Shown: positions 1 through 11,899, counted from the stretch's first letter. The stretch: 64,000 nucleotides of DNA from Inia geoffrensis (GCA_036417435.1 CM070903.1:4151001-4215000); one strand, 5' to 3'. Numbers and translations: made by a program. Notes: a model not told the origin generated them from the sequence alone.

Positions 1-230
1 TGTGCATGGGTGAGTGGACCAAAGTTTGGTTCAGAAACAATTTGATATCTTCCCAACCCCACAGCAAAGATGGTCTCAGGAGGAGGTGGAGAGAATGTCC
101 CATCAGTTGAGTCAGGCAGAGTTCCACTCTGCATCCTGCGGGACAGCTGTCACTGACCTGTGGCCCAGGGCTCCCTGAAGTGGGTGGCACCACATCCTTC
201 CTACCAATACATTTCTTTTTTTTTTTTTTT

Positions 231-779
231 CACAGCAATATCTTTTTGGATCCATCTCCTAGCTTAATGAAAACCAAAACAAACAAATGGGACCCAACTA
301 AACTCGAAAGCCTTCGCACAGCAAAGGAAATCACAAACAAAACAGAAAGATAACCCACAGAATGGAAGAAAACACCCACAAACAATGCAACCAACAAGGG
401 ACCAATCTCCAAAACATAAAAACAGCTCATGCAGCTCAATACAAAAACAAACAAACAAGCAACCTAATCAAAAAAATGCACAGAAGATCTAAATAGACAT
501 CTCTCCAAAGAAGACACACAGATGGTCAAAAGGCACATGAAAAGGTGCTAAATATCACCAAACACTAAAGAAATGCAAATCAAAACTACAATGAGGTGCC
601 ACCTCACACCGGTCAGAATGGCCACCGTCAAAAAATCCACAAGCAACACATGCTGGAGAGGGCGTGGAGAAAAAAGAACCCTCCCACACTGCCGGTAGGA
701 ATGCAAACTGGTACAGCCACTCTGGAGAACAGCATGGAGGCTCCCCAAAAAACAAAAATAGAGTTACCACATGACAGTG
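231..779 (+). mobile_element. L1 (LINE-1) ORF2 C-terminal fragment
   Basis: The stretch reads in sense as the late part of L1 ORF2. It has the region around 'aaatgcaaatcaaaactac', the block on finding and rating host templates ('cacaccggtcagaatggcc'), and the 'ctggagagggcgtggagaaa' motif. Frameshifts and stops break it, so it codes for nothing. A run of T precedes it at 217-230. The 5' and 3' ends are both missing. The sequence after about 780 no longer resembles L1. Confidence in L1 is high; the subfamily is not resolved. Confidence 0.85.
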
Positions 780-1589
780 GGTTAGTAGGGGCTGGAATGG
801 GGTTGGAGTGGCCTAGGAAACTGCTGGGATCTAGGTCTGCAAGAGTGAGTCTGAACCCTGGATCTGTGACAAAGTCAAACACTCACATCACTTTTTTCCT
901 CACAAAAGAGCTCCTGAGTGGAGGGAATCTCTCTCAGCACTCATGTAAATGGGGGAAGAAGTGGAATCGAGGAAGAGGTGACGCAGGTAAACTGAAACTG
1001 TTGACCCTATCCCCTTCAATGCATTTTTTTTTCTCATTTCTATGCTTCACCCGAGTACTATAATCTCTCATCTGGATACCAGAGTTTTCAAGAAGGTATC
1101 TTTGTGTGCGGATCATTGTCAGTTTGGAGTTAGTGTGAGAGAATAAAGGCTAGAACCTCCTATTCCACTATCTTGCTGGTGTCACTCCGTATAAGTCTTA
1201 AACTGAGCAAAGTCTTTTTACATCCTAAATAAAATAACACAAAATGATTCATTCCAGGTGTTCCTAATGGCATCCAATGATGCAGCTTCCTTGAAAGGCA
1301 CCATTTTTAAATGAAGATAAAGAAGGTCAAGAAATAATCTGATTTGCTGAAATGGAAGGAAATGGTGAGGAGTAAAGCCAAGGTGGGAATCTGGCTCTGT
1401 CTCTGGTGGCTACGATATTTAACCACAAACGTTCACAAAACTGCCAGAAAACCTTAAATCCAGGCAATGGCATAGATGATGATAATAATCATGGTGTAGT
1501 CAATATTAAGTAGCAACGTCAGCAGGGATCCTAACTGCCAACTCACACACCCTGAGGGTGCAAAGGATTCTGTTCTCACTTTTGTCATA
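780..1589. other. Unassigned non-coding sequence
   Basis: No gene is seen. A T-run lies at 1025-1032. The open frame covering 596-1063 is L1 in its first half and shows no recognisable domain in the rest. Confidence 0.5.
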
Positions 1590-1745
1590 CATTAAACCAT
1601 TGACTCTCACGACAGCCCTGTGAAGTAAATACTATATTATCAAATTACCCATTTACCAATGAGCAAACTGAGGCAGAGAAAGATTTAGTAACTTGCACAG
1701 GTCAGTATAGTTCTGAGCCAGCAGAGTTGGGATTTGACACCAGGT
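1590..1745 (-). repeat. MIR SINE fragment
   Basis: The + strand carries the reverse complement of the MIR core: 'gagcaaactgaggcagagaaa' (the antisense of the 'cctcagtttcctcatctg' type motif) followed by 'agtaacttgcacaggtca'. Ancient tRNA-derived repeat, diverged. Confidence 0.7.
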
Positions 1746-1984
1746 GTAATGGCTCCAGAGACAGGGCTCAGAGCACTGCAGGGAGCAGAAACACCTCCCA
1801 GCTTTGTCAGGAGCCACCAGCCTTGGAGAGAATAGGCCATGGAGGTGTGAGGGAAAGGTGAATGAGAGGATTTAACCGTGGGGAACAGGAGAGCAATAGA
1901 TGGCCATTTTGGTATTTCATGAAGTGGTAAAAAACATTGTTTCCTTCAGCGAGGATCCTATTATGCAGAATAAAAGATGAGTGT

Positions 1985-3425
1985 TAAGTAAAGGCTGATC
2001 CACATTTACTGGCTTATCTCATGTGAATCTACTGGTGTTTTGTAAGGTGTGACTTGAGAATGAAAGCTGTCCCACACGATGCACTCATAGAGCTTCTCTC
2101 CTGTGTGAATATTCATTTGTCAACTTAGAGTTGTAGCAAAACGCTTTCCTACAGACTTTGCATTCAAGTGTCTTTTTCTCTAGTGCAGGTCATATGATGA
2201 ATACAGCATGACTGCTGGTCGAAGGCCTTTCCATATTTATTGCATTCCCGGAGCTTCCCTCCAACGGGAACCCTCATGTGTTGACTCAAATTAAACTTGG
2301 AGCAAAAGGTTTCCCACATTCTTTGCACATAAAGAGTTTCTCACCAGTGTGGATCCAGCTACGCTGGACAAAACACGGTAGGTGAAAGACTTTCCACATT
2401 TACTGAATTCATAGGGCTTCTCTCCAATGTGAATCCACCGGCGCTCTGTGAGGTGTAACTTGGGAGAAAAAGCTTTCGCACATTCACTGTACTCATAGGG
2501 CTTCTCTCCAGTGTGAATCTTCACGTGTTGACTCAAATTAAACCTGTGGCAAAAGGCTTTCCCACAGTCTTTGCATGCAAAGGGGTTTTCTCCAGTGTGG
2601 GTCCCTATGATGCTTAATAAAAGTAGACTGTTGGAAGAAGGCCTTTCCACATTTACTGCACTCACAGGACCTCTTTCCGGTGTGAATTCACTGGTGCTTT
2701 GTGAGTTGGAATGCATGTTGAAGGGTTTTCCACATTCTTAGCACTCAAAAGGATCTTCTCCAGTGTGAATCTGCTGGTGCGGCATGAGGTCTGAGGTACA
2801 GCTGAAGGTCTTCCTACACTGTATGCACTCATAGGGTCTCACTTCAGCATGAGTACAGTCATGTGGTGCAAGATCCTGATTCCTGATACTCCTGCATTCA
2901 CTATATCCATATGCTGGTCCTTCCGTGCATGATTCTTGGGGTCTTTAACTACTCTGTGTGAGTCACTTTCATGGAGAACACCTACTGGAGAGACTTGCTC
3001 CTACAAAACTCTTGAGTGTAAACCGTCATCGATCCCCAACTCATCCCATTTAGGGCTCATCTTTCCAGGGTCAGTCTTCTCGTGGGGATCTGTCACAGGA
3101 CTTAAGATTCTTTCCTGCATTTCTGATGGCCCTTCCTTAGTTTTGGTTTCTCCAGTCTTGGAGTCCCTTGAAGCTCCCTGTCCCAGCCACACTTGAAGTG
3201 AGTGTCCCTCGGGCAAGAGCAGTTGGGAAGTATCTGACTCTCTAGTCTCTGATTTTTCTCTGGCCGCTGGACGGGCACTTTGGGAACCGGATATCCCAGA
3301 GAGGTCAGGAGTCCACAGGTCTCCAGCATCACCTCCCAGTACAGGCTCCTCTGGGCAGCATCCAGGTGCCCCCACTCGTCCTAGGTAAAGGTCACTGCCA
3401 CATCCTCGAAGGTCATGGATGCCAT
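1985..3425 (-). pseudogene. KRAB C2H2 zinc-finger gene remnant, probably a processed copy
   Basis: Read on the minus strand, the 5' end is an ATG at 3425-3423 opening a KRAB-A box (MASMTFEDVAVTFT, then a stop, then [20 protein letters not shown]). The stop is TAG at 3383-3381, where KRAB boxes normally have glutamine, so a single C-to-T change would explain it. KRAB-A runs straight into a KRAB-B-like stretch (LGYPVPKVP) and a spacer with no intron. In normal KRAB zinc-finger genes these parts lie on separate exons, so I infer a retrotransposed copy. From about 2900 down to 1985, HTGEKP-type linkers recur about every 84 bases (near 2835, 2750, 2667, 2582, 2497, 2414, 2333, 2249, 2172 and 2087), so about ten fingers. 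Several have lost a zinc-binding cysteine, and the frame shifts between 3180 and 3230. The longest open piece is 2716-2291. KRAB zinc-finger proteins normally repress chromatin through TRIM28; this copy cannot make one. Parent gene not identified. Confidence 0.85.
3381..3383 (-). other. Nonsense codon inside the KRAB-A box
   Basis: The + strand 'cta' is TAG on the minus strand, in frame between VAVTFT and DEWG. It removes everything after residue 14 of the frame starting at 3425. Confidence 0.85.
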
Positions 3426-5135
3426 GTGCCTGCACCACGGCCTCGAATTCCCTGTGCAGAGACGGGCCTAGAGGGACGTCAACCGAGATGGCTCCCGTGG
3501 GCTCCCTCGAAATCGCCACCCAAGGTCTTACAAGGTGCAGAGGTAGCTGCCGCCTCCTTATGGTGATTCTCTGGAAAGTTCTGAAAGGTCGCCGGGCTAG
3601 GGAAGCCTGCGAGCACAAAAGAGATATGTTTGACAAGAACTAATGGCCCCGGGACCCTACCAATAAACTCGCATCAGGTCTTCCACCCAAGATACACGCT
3701 GTTTCTTTTCATAAAAAGAAAAAGACAAGAACCCCTTTCCCCTCCCCCCAAAACCCCACCCACAGATGACTCACAACGCCCCTCCTGGGGGTTTTCTGGG
3801 ATCAGCCGCAAGGCAGCTGCTTCCCTCTCTCCCTCCCTCCCTCTCCCTGCAAACTTTCTCCTTGGTCCTGATGTGGAGGAATCCCTGCAGCCCGGGACCC
3901 ATGAGCAAACTGGCCCCCACCCTGCCCTGCATATACTCGTTCCGCAAGATAAAGCCCTTTCTTAGTTTCTCCCCCGCTTAGGAGGCTCTGAAGGGAGGGT
4001 TGCTGACAAAATGGTACGTACTTCCCCCGTCACAGAGTGGTAAGTTTTCACTCCAGCTTCTCAGGAACTTTATACTCAGGGATTTCCCTTGGATTTGAGC
4101 GGTTTCTGTCTCACAGGACTCTTGGCAAAGGACTGAACAGGAGCTGGTCAGTCCCGGGCCCATCTGCCCGAATGTAAAAGCAGGTGATGCTGGTACCCAC
4201 GACACAGCCTTGTTGTGCAAAGACACATGATCAATGATAGTGTTATAATGATAAACACATGTTTAATGGTAGATTAAATGATAGTGTTTGCAAAGGATGC
4301 TTAGTGGCACAGAGGGCCCAATGGATCACTCTGACTGTATGTTATATAGATAATCTCTCAACATCACAGATAACAATAACCAGGGTTATTTTCAGCCTCA
4401 GCGGAGAGATGATGACTAGGGTGAAGATGCTTGTCTCCCAGACCCAACCCATCCATCACTTGATAGACTAGGGGTTGTCAGTTCAACACTATGACTTTGC
4501 AGGGCTGGTAATTCTTTGTTTGGGGGCTGCCTTGTGTGTTGCAGAGCGTTGAGCAGCGCCCCTGGCCTCCGCCCACTAAATGCCAGAGCAGCCCTCTACC
4601 CAGCTGTGACCACCAAAGTCTCCAGACGTTGCCCATGACCTTGGGGGGAGGGGGGCACAAAATTGCTCCCACTTGGGAACAGCTGTGACAGACAAACCAA
4701 TGGCTCTGTCTGAGCCTCAGTTTCCGCCTCAGTGAAATGGGAGGAAGGAGAGTTCTTCTGTGCCCCTTACAGGGGCTGGTGGGTGCAGTGGGATGCCGGG
4801 GCTCACAGAGCTCCCCGCTGGAAGACGGAGCTCTCGAGGGTCAGCACAGGTGGGGTCCCCCTCACTTCTCCTGCCATACCCCTCCCCCCATGGCGGCCCT
4901 CACCCAGCAGATGGCGGCTGCCTCTGGCTGCCTCACCTCTTGTTGGTGGCGGGGAGTCACTTGCCTTACGCTCTGACAGTCAGTCGACAAAAGCCAGCTG
5001 TGCACACTGGGCGCTGGCTATTAGTGAGGGTTCTGAAAGCGTTAAGATGTCGCCCGTGTTCCCCGAATTCACCATCTAATGGAGGAGAAGAGAGGGCACG
5101 TGGGTACTGAGAGCTCAGGAGGGAGAGGGTGTGTT
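3426..5135. other. Unassigned sequence upstream of the zinc-finger remnant
   Basis: No gene is supported. A C/T-rich run lies at 3823-3850. 4700-4745 looks like a short MIR core. Two ATGGCGGC words lie at 4890-4897 and 4911-4918 in a moderately CpG-containing stretch. The overlapping open frames at 4732-5110 in several phases show no domain. Confidence 0.5.
4700..4745 (+). repeat. MIR core fragment
   Basis: 'gagcctcagtttccgcctc' followed by 'agtgaaatggga' matches the central MIR motif in sense. Very short. Confidence 0.5.
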
Positions 5136-5330
5136 TCTGTGCATCCTTCACCACCTTGCAGCACCCAGTGTATGCCTGGCGCACAGTAGGCACTTAATAA
5201 ATATCACAGGATGAATGAAACAGTTCCAGGGACGAGCACAGTGAGAATGGATGTCCTGAGGGCAGGCGTCCTGCCTGGCTCCTGTGCAGATCCTCTGTGC
5301 CCAGCACCATGTCCTTCCTACCCAGAAGCT
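5136..5330 (+). repeat. L2 3' end (two pieces)
   Basis: 'gcctggcgcacagtaggc' followed by 'acttaataaatat' and 'gatgaatgaa' is the L2 3' terminus in sense, at 5170-5219. A second, weaker L2-like stretch ('gggcaggcgtcctgcctgg') follows to about 5310. Confidence 0.65.
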
Positions 5331-5449
5331 TTAAGAGACGTTTGCTGAGGCTGACAGGGCCTCTCCCCATGGACTGCAGACCTGGGAGGCTTCCTGGAGG
5401 AGGTGGGGGATGTTTGCCCTTGAAGAATGTGTAGTGTTCTGCTGGGGGG

Positions 5450-5825
5450 TGTTATGGGCTGAACTGTGTCACTGCCCTCCGTCCCAAATTCATGTGTTGA
5501 AGTCCTAACCCCCAGTACCTCATAAGTGACTGTATTTGGAGATGCAGTTTTTAAAGACGTAGTTAAGTTAAAGATCGTTAAAGTGGACTCTAACCTCATG
5601 TGACTGGTGTCCTTACAGGATGAGGAGATTGGGACACAGGCACTCAAAGAGGGACGACCATGTGAGGACACAGAGAGGAGACAGCGGTGCATAAGCCCAG
5701 GAGGAGAGACCTCAGGAGGAGCCACTCCTGCCAACACCTTGATCTCCGACTTCCAACATCCAGAATGAGAGAAAACAGGTGTCTGTGGCCTAAGCCGCCC
5801 CGTCTGTGGTGCTGCATCATGGAGG
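5450..5825 (+). mobile_element. MLT1-type solo LTR (ERVL-MaLR)
   Basis: It starts 'tgttatgggctgaactgtgt', continues 'aacccccagtacctcataa', 'gtgtccttacaggatgagga' and 'ccatgtgaggacacagagag', and ends near the 'cctaagccgccccgtctgtg' block. This is the full order of an MLT1A-like LTR. No internal retroviral sequence flanks it, so it is a solo LTR. Confidence 0.8.
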
Positions 5826-7493
5826 GACACTTGGGCCCTTGTCCGGGGACGCGCCTGGACATCCAGGGGTGACGGTCAGCAGTGCTGCAGGTCGTGCTGG
5901 GAGGGGCAGGGCTGGGGAGCCACACTCCTCCAGAAATCTAGGGAGCCTTGCTTTTCCCTCACTGAAGCTCCATCTTCTTTTGATCTGAGAAGTGCCCAAG
6001 AATGACTGGAAACACGGCAGTGCAGGGCCTCATCGGAGCAGGGGGCAGCATGTGGCGGGGCCACCGAGCTCTCCACTCACGTGTGGTTTCATGGCACCCG
6101 GGTCGGGGAGCATCTGTCCCATAAGAAACGGCCCCAAGGAGGAGCTCGAGCCTCCAACCCGGCAGCCCAGCAGCCGCCCAGCTCGCCCCTCCCTTCACAG
6201 ACACCCTGAAGACCCCGATGCTCTCCCTGTGTGGCTGAGGGCTTGGGGGTGCCCCTGTAGGGGCGTGGGGTGCTTTAGGCAGCACTGATCAGGGCTGGTG
6301 GGGAGTGCGGTGAAATGGGACAGGCTCTGGAGGTCTTCAAGCCGGGACTGGGTGGGCCGACCAGCTGGCCACGGCGGGCAGGCCAGCCCCACCTTGCCCA
6401 GGCACTGTCCTTTGAAAAACAGCCTGATGTCTTTGAAGGCCCCTCCCCGCTTGCCCCATGGAGAATGCATTCTTCTGAAGCCAGGTGATGACGCCCCAAG
6501 ACGGAGCCGGCTTCTGGTACCCTTGGCATCGTGGTCTGAGCTGGGGCTGTGAACGCCGGGCACCGTGGCTGACGGTGTTCACTCTTGTCGGAAACACCTG
6601 CTGGACTGATCCACTCAGTTCAGCAGGGATGTGACTCCCGGGGACAAGAACGGGACTAAGAATCAAGGGCTCTGGGTTAGCGTCTAAATCGTTCCAACCA
6701 GTTCCTCTTTCATACTGGGTCTTGGGTTCCTGTTGGGACCATGGAGAAGGGACTAGATGTCTCAGAAGTCAGTGCCCCCCGACCCCTGTCTAGAATTCCA
6801 ACCCGTTCCTATTGTGGTTGGTTCTGCCTCAACGCTGTACCCCAACACTCAGGCTTCAGGATAATCTCAGTGTGTCTCATGTCCCTGACCTTCAGGAAGG
6901 CCTGCTGACCCCACCTCTCTACAGACACTCTTAGGAAAAAAAAAAAAAAACCTGGAGGAAAGAGTCACATCTTATCTCTGCTAACTTCTGAATGAACTGA
7001 GCATTTCCTGCCTTTCGAATGACAGACAGCAGCCACCACCGGGGTGTGGGCAGTGCTGGGGCCTCGTCTCCTGCAGCGGTCACAGACCGTCCACATCACG
7101 TCACCATTGCCTCTTTTCTCTCCAAGCACCGTTTGCATCACCAGTTTGGAATGATCGTGGTTGTTAGATCCAGCGCTGGTCCTACAAGCAAACGTGCTCC
7201 CAAAGCAGTAGGTTCTACTGTATCTAACTTGGGTCTGTCACATTCCGATGGCTATCTTTGAACATCCTTGGTTTCCTGTGTTATCTTAACTAACGCGTTA
7301 ACCTGACAAATATTCAGAGCGTGAAAAGGTCAGAAACTCCTGCTTCATATCAATGGCATCTCCGCCCCCGTCCCCCGATGGCCTCTTCTCGCTGGGGGCT
7401 CCCCCCCTTCCTCCCTCCCGGCTGGCTTGTCCCAGTCCTCCAGGCTGTGACCCACTCAGCTGCCTTTGCACAGAGCACTTGTCTTTACAAAAA
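5826..7493. other. Unassigned GC-rich sequence
   Basis: No gene or clear repeat is seen. An A-run lies at 6937-6950. The many overlapping open frames at 5806-6666 occur in all six phases and reflect low stop-codon density in GC-rich DNA. Confidence 0.5.
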
Positions 7494-7809
7494 AAAATCC
7501 CACCCCTCGGGGACCTCCCTGGTGGTGGTGCAGTGGTTAAGAATCCACCTGCCAATTCAGGGGACACGGGTTCGAGCCCCGGTCCAGGAAGATCCCGCAT
7601 GACGCAGAGCAATGAAGCCCTCGCCCCACAACTACTGAAGCCCGCGCGCCTAGAGCCTGTGCTCCGGAACAAGAGAAGCCACCGCAATGAGAAGCCCGTG
7701 CACCGCGATGAAGAGTAGCCCCCTCTCGCCGAAATGAAAGAAAGTCTGCACACAGCAATGAAGACCCAATGCCAATGCAGCCAAGAAAAAAAAGAAAATC
7801 CAACCCCTC
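7494..7809 (+). mobile_element. CHR-type tRNA-derived SINE, long form
   Basis: The element is 7509-7794. The head contains a box A-like 'tggtgcagtggttaag' and box B 'gggttcgagccccgg', the internal pol III promoter of a tRNA-derived SINE. It then runs through the long CHR body with 'gcctagagcctgtgctccgg' and 'agcccgtgcaccgcgatg'. It ends in an A-rich tail. Target duplications are 7494-7508 and 7795-7809 (15 bases, one mismatch). Confidence 0.9.
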
Positions 7810-8469
7810 AATCTGGCACTCGAGACCCTGTGAGCTGCCCACCCACCCTACACCCACCATCACCTGATCTGATCTATCTGGTATCTGTCCCCAGGAAATC
7901 ATATTTCATGCAGAAGGTACCCAGTGAATGCTTAGCCACCAGTAGTCAAAACCAGGATGGGACTGGCTGTGCCTGGGAGGGCCTGGGAGGCCAGGTCCTA
8001 CTCTTCCACCCACCCGGATCCTTTCTGGGCCCTCCTTTCCCTTCTAGAAAGAGAGGCGCAGCCCTGTTTTCTTGGCTCAAGGTGATGGCAGGGGTGAGGT
8101 CATCCTTGGAACTCCCCAAGTAGAGGATGGAGAGTGCCTATTATAGCCTTATCAGATCCTTCCCACTATGGTGAGGGAGCCCATGGGCCCAACCTATGCT
8201 GGAGCCCACTCCCCATAACCAGAGGGGGCTGGTGGAGGGGCAGCTAAGAGGGCTTCCCCTCCGACTCCAGGGACAGCCTCAGCAGAGAGGGATGCCCCTC
8301 GGGTCCTTTGCGGAAGTGGGCTTCCCGTCCATGGTCTACCCTGTAGGCTCCGTCACTGCTTCCCTACGTCAGGGGTGACAGGGGTGAGCACATGTGTCCA
8401 AGGTGTCCCACCTGGCGAGGCTGAGGATGGCGGGGAGGAGAGCAAAGCTTTGGGGTCTGTAGGTCTCCA
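7810..8469. other. Unassigned sequence
   Basis: Nothing recognisable beyond GC-rich single-copy-looking sequence. Confidence 0.5.
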
Positions 8470-8570
8470 CTCCCAGCCATGGGACGGCCGGTTCCTTGGC
8501 CTTGCTGAACATCAGTTTCCCCAAATGTAAAATGGGCCTCTGTCTCTTGGGCTACGTGACATGGCAGTGC
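8470..8570 (+). repeat. MIR fragment
   Basis: 'catcagtttccccaaatg' followed by 'taaaatgggcctctg' matches the MIR core in sense. Confidence 0.6.
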
Positions 8571-8764
8571 CCTTGTGACTAGAGGTGTCTGAGCTAGAGA
8601 AAGGTGTCAGGTGAAGCCTCCAGCAAGACCTGACAGGTGCATCGCAGGGCAGAACCCCAAGTCCTAGAACGAGGCCACTTCAGCTGCAGCGGAGAATGGC
8701 CCTTCATCCAAAAGGCGGCACTGGGGTGAAATCTCCCAGGCCCTAGGAGAAACAGGACATCTGC

Positions 8765-9126
8765 CCATGGGACACAGCCAGACAACGGAATATCCACCAG
8801 TGGAATATTAGCCAGCCAGAAAAAGGAATGGTCCTGACCCGAGGTGCAGCATGGATGAACCTTGAGGTCATGATGCTCTGTGAGAGAAGCAGACACAAAA
8901 GGCCACAGACTGTCTGGTCCCATTTGTAAGGAGCGCCCAGAAGAGGCAAATCCGTACAGACGGAGAGTGTGTAGATAAGTGGGTACTGAGGTGATGAAAA
9001 TGTTCTAAAATTGACTGTAGTGATGGTTGCACACCTGTGAATATCCTAAGCAACACTGAACTGTACACTTTAAATGGGTAAATTGTGTGGTATGTGAATT
9101 GAATCTCAATAGACTGTTTTTTTAAA
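8765..9126 (+). mobile_element. L1M 3' end
   Basis: Typical old L1 3' terminal sequence: 'aatattagccagccagaaaa', 'gcagcatggatgaacc', 'gatgaaaatgttctaaaatt', and the ending 'aactgtacactttaaatggg' with 'gaatctcaatagact'. 5'-truncated. Confidence 0.8.
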
Positions 9127-9257
9127 ACGTTGTGTAATAAAAAGTGCAAAACAGTAACCACAACAAAGAAAACTCACCACTAATGTGCTAACAGGTGCTG
9201 ACATCTCAGATCAAATACAGACTGGTTCCACCCTTGACCTCCTTCTCTGCTGCCTGT

Positions 9258-9278
9258 TAGCGCCGCCAGGGGGCCAGG
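9258..9278 (+). promoter_or_regulatory. Weak CTCF-like motif
   Basis: 'cgccgccagggggccagga' shares the CCAGGGGGC core of the CTCF motif but differs at flanking positions. Motif match by eye only; occupancy cannot be judged from sequence. Confidence 0.3.
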
Positions 9279-9399
9279 ACTCCCTGCGGACTGGGAGATG
9301 GGCCTAAGAGGCACCCCTTCGAGTCCCTGGGCCCACAGCGGGGTCTCCTGCTATTCTGCCTCTGACCCTTTGTCTCCCTCCCCTCTGGCTGCTCTGTCA

Positions 9400-9575
9400 G
9401 GCCCTGGCCCAAGAACTAGAAGAACTGGATTCTAGCCCTGGCTCTGCTGTTGGCTGTGTGATCTTGGGCGAGTTACTCCGCCTCTCTGGTCTGTCTTCTC
9501 TCTCTTCACCTGTAAATTACAGGCAGCGCTCTAGGTCTAAGATCACTTGATTTGAGTTTAAGGCTTTAGCCATTC
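9400..9575 (+). repeat. MIR SINE
   Basis: 'ctagccctggctctgctgtt', 'tgtgatcttgggcgagttac' and 'cgcctctctggtctgtct' follow MIR order in sense over about 175 bases. Confidence 0.75.
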
Positions 9576-10639
9576 ACAAATGTGTGCTTTGTTTAAAGGT
9601 CAGATAGGAAATAATGAGAAAGTGTTTAGAGAATTCCATTTCTTTTTGCTTTTAGAATCATTGCTTTATGAACAAATAAGACATTTATCAGGTCCTGTTT
9701 CTCAAATTTAAACGACCAAGAGTGACTTTCAATGACTTCGCTGAGGGGCCGAGCAGCCTTCAGGCGCCCTCAAGAAAGGGGCGGTGCTGATGGGGAGAGC
9801 CTGCCAGACTCCAGCCAGAGCCCTCTACTCCTGGCTGCAAAGCTGAGAGCACGACCCCCAGGAAAGGAGAGGAGAGATTCCAGATGATTGTAAAGGGTTT
9901 TGAGATCCACACGGAATGATCATGTTTACCCCTTGTTGCATTTCAGAAATGTGGTCGAATCAGAAGCCCAGAGAGCCGTTTCTCCTCTGCTTTTTTGCAA
10001 AGCAGAGTGCAGCTCGCTGCCCCTTCCTGGAATTTGGAAAGAAGGATGCAGGGATGAAGTAAGACGCCCTCTAGGTTCCCCACACCTGTTCCTCTAGCTG
10101 CCGCATTGTTCCCCTGTCACTTCCTTCTGCTCCTCCAAGGCTCCTTCCTTATGACACGCCTCATCCTTGCAGAGGTGATGACAGATTCGAGGTGCAGGGA
10201 GCCAGGCGGGAGCAGCGGGCAGGCAGTGCAGGCCACTGACTCGGCAGAGCCCAGAGCGAAATAAAAACACGATGTTCCTTGTTCAAACAGTACTAGGAAT
10301 TTCAAGACATCAACAGCAGAGCTTTAAACCCAGTTTGGGCCCTTCCGAGCTCGGGGTCCTGGCGTCCAGGCCCTGGCGGCAGGTCGTAGGAGCTGTGCGT
10401 CTCAGGAATAGAGCAGAGAAGGAGCGTGTTGTGTTTTGCTGGTACCCCGAAGACGTGCGTCTGTGCAGCTCAGCAACACGCAGGAAGATGCTGCTCTTCT
10501 CCAGACCTCCTGCTCATCCAGCTCGCCCCTCGGGGGGGACCCCGGGCACACAAGCAGGTGTGAGAGCCGCACACAGACAGATGCACGGAGAGGGCTCAGG
10601 ATAGACCTCACTGGGAGCCAAAAGGAGCCGGCTCGGAGT
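9576..10639. other. Unassigned sequence
   Basis: No gene is supported. The short overlapping open frames around 10272-10645 have no domain and appear on both strands. Confidence 0.5.
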
Positions 10640-11037
10640 ACATGATTAAAAGTCAGCTGAGTAAGTCAGAAAGACAAAGGCGAGTACCATATGATAGCAC
10701 TTATACGGCACGATATGACGCAAATGAAGTTACCTACGAAAGAGAAACAGACTCACGGACATGGAGAACAGACTGTGGTTGCCAAGGGGGAGGAGGGTGG
10801 GGGAGGGAGGGACTGGGGGTCTGGGATTAGCAGATGTAAACTATTATATATATCAATAGGATGGATAAACAACAAGGTCCTACTGTCAGGGAACTATATT
10901 CAGTATCCTGTGATAAGCCATAATGGGAAAGATTATGAAAAAGAGTATATATATGTATAACTGAATGATGCTGCTGTAGAGCAGAAACTGACGCAACATT
11001 GTAAATCAACTATACTTCAATACAATAAATACATACA
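10640..11037 (+). mobile_element. L1 3' end, cetartiodactyl type
   Basis: 3' UTR of a laurasiatherian L1. It has 'acatggagaacagactgtgg', 'ttgccaagggggaggagg', 'ggatggataaacaacaagg', and the terminal 'caacattgtaaatcaact' with 'atacttcaata'. 5'-truncated. Confidence 0.85.
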
Positions 11038-11064
11038 TCCAGAAATAGGGACTAGCGTCTAAGC

Positions 11065-11066
<2 letters not shown>

Positions 11067-11107
<41 letters not shown>

Positions 11108-11113
11108 ACACAA
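11067..11113 (+). repeat. (CA)n microsatellite
   Basis: About 20 CA units with a few CACG interruptions at the right end. Likely length-variable. Confidence 0.95.
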
Positions 11114-11550
11114 TCAATTGATGGGGCTTATATGGAGCTCACGAGTCTCTTCTGCTTGGCCTCAGTGTGATAAACATGTTTTAGAAAGCAGGGTAAAAAC
11201 AGATTTTCTTCTCTAATAGGGCAACACCGATGTATGAGGAGCAGAGATGTGCCCCGAACTGAAGACCCAGACCCCACAAACCTACAGAAGAAAGCTTCCT
11301 TCTCACTTCCCCGGACACCTTCAGGCTGCATCCTCTACCTTGTCTTCCGTCCTCACGGTGGTCCTGCACTGAGTTAGTCAGGAGGCTGCATAGCCCACTT
11401 CACTCAACTGAGATGGAAGAACTTGCTCAAGGTCAAGTGGGTAGTAAAAATCCAGATTTTTCTGAATCCACATCAGATGTTCATTCATCCTGCAAGAGCT
11501 AGATGGTGGAAACAGCGCACCTCCAAAAAAAAAAAAAAAAAACATACTTT
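11114..11550. other. Unassigned sequence with a poly-A run
   Basis: A run of 18 A at 11525-11542 sits just left of the next SINE. Nothing else is recognised. Confidence 0.45.
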
Positions 11551-11673
11551 GGGGCTTCCCTGGTGGTCCAGTGGTTAACACGCCGTGCTTCCCATGCAGG
11601 GGACGCAAGTTCAATCCCTGGTCGGGGAACTAAGATCCCACAAGCCACACGGTGTGGCCAAAAAAAAAAAAAA

Positions 11674-11704
<31 letters not shown>
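11551..11704 (+). mobile_element. Short-form CHR/tRNA-derived SINE with (GAAA)n tail
   Basis: 'gggcttccctggtggtccag' head, box B-like 'agttcaatccctgg', then 'aactaagatcccacaagcc' and a direct jump to 'ggtgtggcc' followed by A16 and a (GAAA)n tail. It lacks the long CHR right half seen in other copies. Confidence 0.85.
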
Positions 11705-11705
<1 letters not shown>

Positions 11706-11899
11706 GCACATTTCCTGTACGTTCTATCATCGGGAGCCTTAAAATGCTTACTCCACGCATGGGTGGTGTGACGTCTCCTTCTCCAGCTGAGTTGAGCAGA
11801 GCTCTCCTCTGGCTGCACTGGTTTCTAATAGACTCGATCATGGCCGTCTCCACTAGAGCCAGGAGAAATGAGGGGTGAATCTGGATTCAATCTGCTTAT

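Noticed and set aside
3001..3636. 211-codon minus-strand frame over the KRAB region
   Set aside because: It reads the KRAB-A box in the wrong phase; only its last part is in the zinc-finger spacer frame.
7509..7600. tRNA-like boxes that could suggest a tRNA gene
   Set aside because: They are the pol III promoter of a CHR SINE; no cloverleaf is completed. The same holds for all fourteen copies.
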